From Bacillota bacterium (GTDB lineage: Bacteria; Bacillota; Sulfobacillia; JAJYWN01), in the NCBI GenBank assembly GCA_021791495.1, contig JAJYWN010000030.1, positions 1 through 46,873 of the forward strand: a DNA stretch of 46,873 bases, written 5' to 3'. Made by a program: the position numbers and the translations under genes. The notes beneath the pieces were generated by a model. The model worked only from the letters and a program-made list of their open reading frames with translations. It was not told the origin of the DNA and ran no database searches. Below are positions 42,615 through 46,873 of this stretch, piece by piece. Each line of letters starts with the position of its first letter. Within the stretch, counting starts at the first letter, position 1.

Positions 42615-43718
42615 CTAGATAAACTTCAGCTTCTCGCGGGCCTGGCCCATGTTCTCCACCATCTTCATCAGAACCAGCAGAGCGTAGAGCCCGTCGTTCT
42701 GGTCGGCCGTCTCGGCGGACGAGTGGGAGAACCGGCGCGGCAGGCCGATGTTCCCGACCGGGATGCCTTCACGGGCCAACTGCATGGCGGAGGCGTCGGT
42801 GTTCCCTTTCAGAAGCATCAGGGCCGGCTGATAGGGCACGCCGGCGGCCTCGGCCGCCTCGTAGAGCATGGCTTTGACGCCCGGATTCACCGTCGTCCCG
42901 GTGCCGGTGGCCAAGGTGAAAACGGGCCCCCGCCCGACGTAAACGGGGTGGTCGATGGCCGTCCGCACGTCCGGCGTGTCGCCGGCCGGCATGGTGTCCA
43001 CGGCGATAGCGTAATCCGGGTTGACCTTGAAAGCGGCGACCGTGGCGCCGCGTAGGCCCACTTCCTCCTGCACCGTGCAGGCCGCCACCAAAGTGCCGTC
43101 GAACTGCCGGCCCTGCACTTCCCGCATGAGCTGCAGCAGGATGGCCACTCCCCAGCGGTCGTCCAGCGCCTTCGTGAAGAAGCGATCCGTCCCGGAGTAC
43201 TCGGTGAGCTGGTAGTCGAAAGTGATGGGGTCACCGACCTTGATGTCCATGGCTGCCACGTCGGCGGCGTTCTTGGCACCGAGCTCGATGAACATGTCGT
43301 AGAGTTTGGTCGGCTTGGCGCCGCCCTCATCGAGGCGCTGCAGGTGGCCGGACTTGACGCCGATGACGCCTTTATGGCGTCCGTTGACCAGCACACGCTG
43401 GCCCAGAAGCATATTCTCGGGGGCGCCGCCCAGGCGGTCGAAGCGGATGAAGCCCTTTTCCTCGATGGCCCGGACGATGAAACCCACCTCATCGCTGTGA
43501 GCGGCCACCATGAAGGTGGGGCCGGGCCGCCCGCCGCTCTTGTACGCGTAGAGGTTCCCGAAAGAGTCGATCTCCACGCGGTCGGCCAGGGGAGCGAACG
43601 CGTCCTTCAGATAGGCCACCACCCGGTGCTCAAATCCCGAGACGCCGGGGATGGCGACCAGCTCCTTTAAGGTTCTCAGAATCTCGGCTTTCAGGCGGCT
43701 CTTGGTTGACTCATCCAT
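42615..43718 (-). CDS. M42-family aminopeptidase (glutamyl aminopeptidase/FrvX-like)
   Basis: A 367-residue M42 peptidase, a family that forms dodecameric tetrahedral (TET) aminopeptidases of the cytoplasm. Metal and catalytic motifs: VAAHSDEVGF (His), ALDDRWGVA (bridging Asp), TVQEEVGLRGA (catalytic Glu and zinc Glu), VDTMPAGDTPD (Asp) and RFSHSSAE (His). ATG 43718 with AAGGGGG 11 bases upstream. It complements the M14 and M55 enzymes in shortening peptides to amino acids. No signal peptide. Confidence 0.93.
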   Translation of the reverse strand: MDESTKSRLKAEILRTLKELVAIPGVSGFEHRVVAYLKDAFAPLADRVEIDSFGNLYAYKSGGRPGPTFMVAAHSDEVGFIVRAIEEKGFIRFDRLGGAPENMLLGQRVLVNGRHKGVIGVKSGHLQRLDEGGAKPTKLYDMFIELGAKNAADVAAMDIKVGDPITFDYQLTEYSGTDRFFTKALDDRWGVAILLQLMREVQGRQFDGTLVAACTVQEEVGLRGATVAAFKVNPDYAIAVDTMPAGDTPDVRTAIDHPVYVGRGPVFTLATGTGTTVNPGVKAMLYEAAEAAGVPYQPALMLLKGNTDASAMQLAREGIPVGNIGLPRRFSHSSAETADQNDGLYALLVLMKMVENMGQAREKLKFI

Positions 43719-43863
43719 GTAGCTGCAAACCCCCTTGGCTTCTAGTTCCGGGCACGTCTAGGCTTTTCGGCGTGAGTGGGGGCGCATCCTGCGGAGGGCT
43801 CGGAATTCTTCGTCTGGCGAAACAACTGGGAGCTGCGCCCGGAGACGGTCCATGGGTGGGGCG

Positions 43864-45453
43864 TCAGGATTCGAAGGAATCCGGCAAACAATCCGTCCGC
43901 CGCTCCGGGAGGCCGAAGCGGTAGTGGATCACGACGCGGGCGCACGGACCCCGCCCGTTGCCGTCGTTCTCGATAGGCTCCACGGCGATGTGATCGACCA
44001 GCATCAGGATGAGACGCCGCTTGCTCTCAAAGGGTGCGGAATCGAGCCCCTTGGACAGGACTTGGGTGAGGGAACCGTGCTCCGAGACTTGTAACCCTAT
44101 CCGGGACCGAAGCCCGGACTGGCTCCGCCCCCGGTCAAGGACGGCGCGCCGTGCCAATAAGGCTTGGCGCTGTCCATCCAGTTGGTTCAATTCCCGGTGG
44201 ATCTCTTGGTCGGACACTACGCCATCGACGTAGAGGCGGAGCAGCCGTTGCTTGGCTTGGTCCACCATCATCTGAGCGCCCTTGATGGCGTTCAGCTCCA
44301 CTTCGTCCTCACCCGCACCGGCGGCCGGGCCTTGCAAATGACGGAGCAGGAGGCTGATGACATCCTCCCTCACCAGAAAGGCATGGACATCATTCCAAAC
44401 CTGCGTCTCAATGTAATCCTTCTGCAACGCCGGCGCCGGGCAACGCCGGGGCAGAGACCGGTCCACGTTATGCCCTCCCAGGCATCGGTAGTAGGCCCGC
44501 GTACGCGAAACCCGGCCATCGCCCACGTAGACGTTTCCACAGAAGCCGCACCGCACCAGGGCCCGCAAAAGGTAAAGCCTCTTAGAATTTCGCCGGGCTT
44601 CGCCGGCCCGCAGTTTGCGCATCTCCTGAGCCGCCGCCCAGACCTCGTCCGACACCAGGGAAGGGGCGGTGATTTCGATGCTCTCCCGCGAGCCGTCGGC
44701 GGACTGTCTCCAACCCACATGTCTACCGACATAGACGGGATCGGACAGTATTCTCAAGACCCGTGAGGCCCGCCACCGTCCTCCGGCGGCGCCCTTCCTG
44801 TTTCGGACGACTGACGCCACCGGGACGCGTGTGCCGTTCAGGTAGTCGGCGACCGTCAGAGTGGACATCTCGCCGCCGGTGTAGAGATCGAAGATGCGGC
44901 GCACTATGGCGGCTTCCTTGGGGTCTATCGACAGGCAGCCATGCTCATTTAGACAGTATCCGAAAGGAGGGCTTCCGGAGATCCACTTGCCCTCGCGCAA
45001 CCGGCGGGCCCGGCCCAGCGCCGTTCGGTCCAGAAGAGTATCCCTTTCCAGGGCGGCAATGGAGGCGAACATGGTCATGACGAACCGACCCGACGGAGTA
45101 TCGGTGTCGAAGCTCTCGGTCATCGAGCGGAGAGCTATCCCCAAGCGGTCCAGGCGTTCATAGCAGTCCAGCAGGTGAATGGTCTTGCGAGCCAGACGGT
45201 CGATGCGGTACACCAAAACGCCACCGAAGCTCCCTCGGGCGGCGTCCTCCAATAAGCGTCGGCCGGCGGGGCGATCCCCCAAGGGCAATGTCCCACTGAC
45301 CCCATCGTCCAGATAGAAATCGGCTATTACGAGCCCGTGCAAGGAGCAATACCGTCTGGCGAAATCCACCTGATTGGAAATGGTTTCGGATAGCCGCTGC
45401 TCTTCACTGGACACGCGGCAGTAGACGGCCATGCGCGGCGGGGTATTGACCAT
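43864..45453 (-). CDS. Large serine recombinase
   Basis: A 529-residue serine integrase. The resolvase domain has AVYCRVSSEEQ with nucleophile Ser15, YRIDRLARKT and FASIAALERDTLLDRTALG; the Recombinase domain spans about 175-280; a zinc ribbon follows (RCGFCGNV ... YYRCLGGH ... RRCPAP); then a coiled-coil region (about 400-460). ATG 45453 is chosen with GGAGG ten bases upstream. Such enzymes integrate and excise phages or conjugative elements. No phage or conjugation genes are visible in the window, so its element would lie to the right, or the gene may be an orphan. A small gene sits directly upstream. Confidence 0.92.
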   Translation of the reverse strand: MVNTPPRMAVYCRVSSEEQRLSETISNQVDFARRYCSLHGLVIADFYLDDGVSGTLPLGDRPAGRRLLEDAARGSFGGVLVYRIDRLARKTIHLLDCYERLDRLGIALRSMTESFDTDTPSGRFVMTMFASIAALERDTLLDRTALGRARRLREGKWISGSPPFGYCLNEHGCLSIDPKEAAIVRRIFDLYTGGEMSTLTVADYLNGTRVPVASVVRNRKGAAGGRWRASRVLRILSDPVYVGRHVGWRQSADGSRESIEITAPSLVSDEVWAAAQEMRKLRAGEARRNSKRLYLLRALVRCGFCGNVYVGDGRVSRTRAYYRCLGGHNVDRSLPRRCPAPALQKDYIETQVWNDVHAFLVREDVISLLLRHLQGPAAGAGEDEVELNAIKGAQMMVDQAKQRLLRLYVDGVVSDQEIHRELNQLDGQRQALLARRAVLDRGRSQSGLRSRIGLQVSEHGSLTQVLSKGLDSAPFESKRRLILMLVDHIAVEPIENDGNGRGPCARVVIHYRFGLPERRTDCLPDSFES

Positions 45454-45512
45454 CTCGGTCGCCTCCGGGGAGCGGGAAGTGTGAAAGGGTACAGGATTCG
45501 AGAACCCCAACT

Positions 45513-45713
45513 TTAGGTGGGCGACTCCCCGCCGTACGGGTCGTAACCGTCTCCCCGCTTCTTTCCGCCGTCATCCCGGGGCCGCGCGGCCTCATCAGAT
45601 TCGTCCGGAAGAGCACCGTCCGAAAGGAGGTCCAAGACCACTTCTACCAGGGCACGTTCGTCAAAGCCATTCGACCCATAGAGCCGGCTGATGGATAGAC
45701 GGGTCTTCCCCAT
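45513..45713 (-). CDS. Small acidic protein upstream of the serine recombinase, 66 aa
   Basis: I do not recognise it. It begins MGKTRLSISRLYGSNGFDERALVEVVLDLLSDG and ends in a disordered Asp/Gly-rich tail. ATG 45713 has GGGGGAG upstream; the stop is 60 bases before the recombinase start on the same strand. The N-terminal part may fold as a short helix. The pairing with an integrase allows a guess of a recombination accessory or directionality factor, but nothing in the sequence shows it. Confidence 0.55.
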   Translation of the reverse strand: MGKTRLSISRLYGSNGFDERALVEVVLDLLSDGALPDESDEAARPRDDGGKKRGDGYDPYGGESPT

Positions 45714-45776
45714 TTGGCATCTCCCCCATTGGTCGAGACGCTGTCCGGAAAGAAAACGTGTCGGATTACGTCAACC

Positions 45777-45797
45777 CGCGCGGCCATATGCCGCGCG
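45777..45797. repeat. GC-rich hairpin CGCGCGGC-CATAT-GCCGCGCG
   Basis: An 8-bp perfect inverted repeat with a five-base loop, 64 bases upstream of the small gene next to the recombinase. It could be an attachment-site arm, a terminator for rightward genes or a regulatory site; the sequence does not decide. Confidence 0.55.
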
Positions 45798-45978
45798 CCC
45801 CACAAGGAAAACCCGTGCTACAGCGGGGGAAAAGGGAAAGGACTAAAATGCCTGCGACATGAGGGTCGTTCAATGCTCAGAAGAGTCTTATGTTCCAAGA
45901 AGCGATGGTATTACGAAATCGCATGTCCCACTGGTTCGTGAACGCAGGAAGAGTGTGTACTACCGTTTGCACTATTCA

Positions 45979-46374
45979 CTAACGGGCTCTTCTAACCGTG
46001 CCAACCAGGCTTCCCAAGGCGAAGCCCGGAATGCTGGGCGCGGGCGCGGGCGCGGGCATGGGTCTGGGTAAGGGCAAAGCAGGGCGGCGAGGCGGCAAGG
46101 CCACCACCGGAGGATCGGGTTTGTTCGAGTTCCCCCGAAATATCGCTGTGTATTCGGTGCCGGGACAGGAAGAGAAGCTCATCGTCCAGTTGGCGCACGC
46201 GCTGTTATTCAAGGTTAGGCAATCGGCCTCCGCCACGGTAACGACGACCGTCGGAGAGCACGGGGGATGGGGAGGGCACGGCGGACACGGAGGGCATGGC
46301 GGCTTAGGGACCTTGCCCTTCTGGGGTGGCGCCGGAGAGACGCAGCCGTGCAACGGAAGCTGGCCATAGATCAT
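45979..46374 (-). CDS. Cys/Pro-rich hypothetical protein, coding strand uncertain
   Basis: On the minus strand a 131-residue frame has a good ribosome site (GGGAGGGAAGG, about eight bases before ATG 46374) and reads KPPCPPCPPCPPHPPC, then a Cys-containing middle (VVVTVAEADCLTLNNSACANW) and a Pro-rich tail. The plus strand (GTG 45998 to 46369) gives an equally long frame with HGG repeats and a natural-looking centre (LFEFPRNIAVYSVPGQEEKLIVQLAHALL) but no ribosome site. Third-position GC is similar in both. I list the minus strand because of the ribosome site. Confidence 0.35.
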   Translation of the reverse strand: MIYGQLPLHGCVSPAPPQKGKVPKPPCPPCPPCPPHPPCSPTVVVTVAEADCLTLNNSACANWTMSFSSCPGTEYTAIFRGNSNKPDPPVVALPPRRPALPLPRPMPAPAPAPSIPGFALGSLVGTVRRAR

Positions 46375-46873
46375 AGGATCCGCCTTCCCTCCCGGACCAT
46401 TCTACGCCGGCCCCCGTCACGCCGTGACAGGGAGGTTAGTAGAGCGATTCCTTAGTAGACTGCCCATCATGGGCGGCAGACGCGAGCGTCATCACCGCCG
46501 CCGAGACCGCCACCACGCTAGAATCGTTCGATCGGCGTGTCGGGGCCGGTGTCAGCAACAGAACGGCGAGTTTCCCAACGAAGCAGGTCGCGAAGTAGGT
46601 CGTTCTCCGGCGTCATTCCTGGGCGATAGTGGGAATTGGAACTACAGTGTAGGCTCAGGACACATTTCCGGGGAATCGCGTGTGTCCTGAGTACACACTT
46701 CATCACCGGAGCCGTCGGCGGGCGACCGATGAGCCCTTGTTCGGGGTCGGGAGTTCGTCCGGCGGGGTAGGAGAAACAAGGCCGGCCCGTCGGTGCATCG
46801 CGCCAGGATATGCCGCCGACCGAGACTACCCTCATTTACCTGCGGTAATTCGTGTCCATGGGCAAGTCGGAGA
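46375..46873. other. Right end of the window without a recognisable gene
   Basis: About 500 bp in which open frames are short and without family features. The only structure seen is the 11-bp inverted repeat described separately. A gene entering from the right cannot be excluded. Confidence 0.4.
46654..46691. repeat. 11-bp perfect inverted repeat CTCAGGACACA / TGTGTCCTGAG
   Basis: Arms at 46654-46664 and 46681-46691 with a 16-base spacer. The sequence resembles an insertion-sequence terminal repeat more than a terminator, as no U-run follows. No transposase is visible in the window. Confidence 0.6.

Overview
The window looks like a chromosomal segment of a GC-rich, anaerobic or microaerophilic Bacillota-type (Firmicutes) bacterium. 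Pointers are strong AGGAGG-type ribosome sites, many TTG starts, groESL behind a perfect CIRCE element, a bacillithiol gene (bshC), an HdrA/MvhD-type electron-transfer operon, ECF sigma/anti-sigma and OmpR-type regulators, and a selenophosphate synthetase that itself contains selenocysteine. I cannot name the species. No rRNA, tRNA or CRISPR array was seen.

Layout. 0-5.9 kb: a leftward arsR-tusA-mvhD-hdrA operon that runs off the window, a leftward ferredoxin-thioredoxin fusion under two CsoR/CstR-like palindromes, then a rightward MBL hydrolase, M14 carboxypeptidase, small protein and RidA run. 5.9-6.6 kb: a convergent non-coding gap full of small hairpins and a repeated GGCGG motif. 6.6-12.8 kb: leftward CapA-like protein; rightward second M14, DppA (M55), nitroreductase and MATE pump. 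12.8-16.6 kb: a leftward response regulator, histidine kinase and secreted Met/Gly-rich protein; kinase and secreted protein share an unusual MMGG-rich motif. 16.7-23.7 kb: third M14 peptidase, an AlbA_2/ATPase regulator, a 10-bp tandem repeat, lipid kinase, HAD phosphatase and MFS transporter. 24.2-26.4 kb: lower-GC stretch with small membrane or secreted proteins and about 1 kb without a clear gene.

26.4-33.9 kb: groES-groEL, CPBP protease, VOC and YHS proteins, ECF sigma/anti-sigma pair, membrane-embedded M28 peptidase. 34-37.2 kb: selD with an in-frame UGA (Sec), bshC, and a frameshifted DJ-1/PfpI remnant. 37.3-39.7 kb: a type II restriction-modification island (C5 methyltransferase, Vsr, Eco29kI-like GIY-YIG nuclease). 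39.7-43.7 kb: ABC exporter, a 5'-truncated M20 peptidase and an M42 aminopeptidase. 43.9-46.9 kb: a large serine recombinase with a small upstream partner, then poorly coding sequence with inverted repeats.

Themes. (1) Thiol, sulfur and selenium chemistry: TusA, MvhD/HdrA, ferredoxin-thioredoxin, BshC, Sec-SelD. (2) Unusually many peptide-degrading enzymes: M14 x3, M55, M28, M42, an M20 remnant and CPBP. (3) Accessory insertions: the R-M island, the recombinase and two decayed genes. The most unusual candidate system is the two-component system plus Met/Gly-rich secreted protein at 12.9-16.6 kb.
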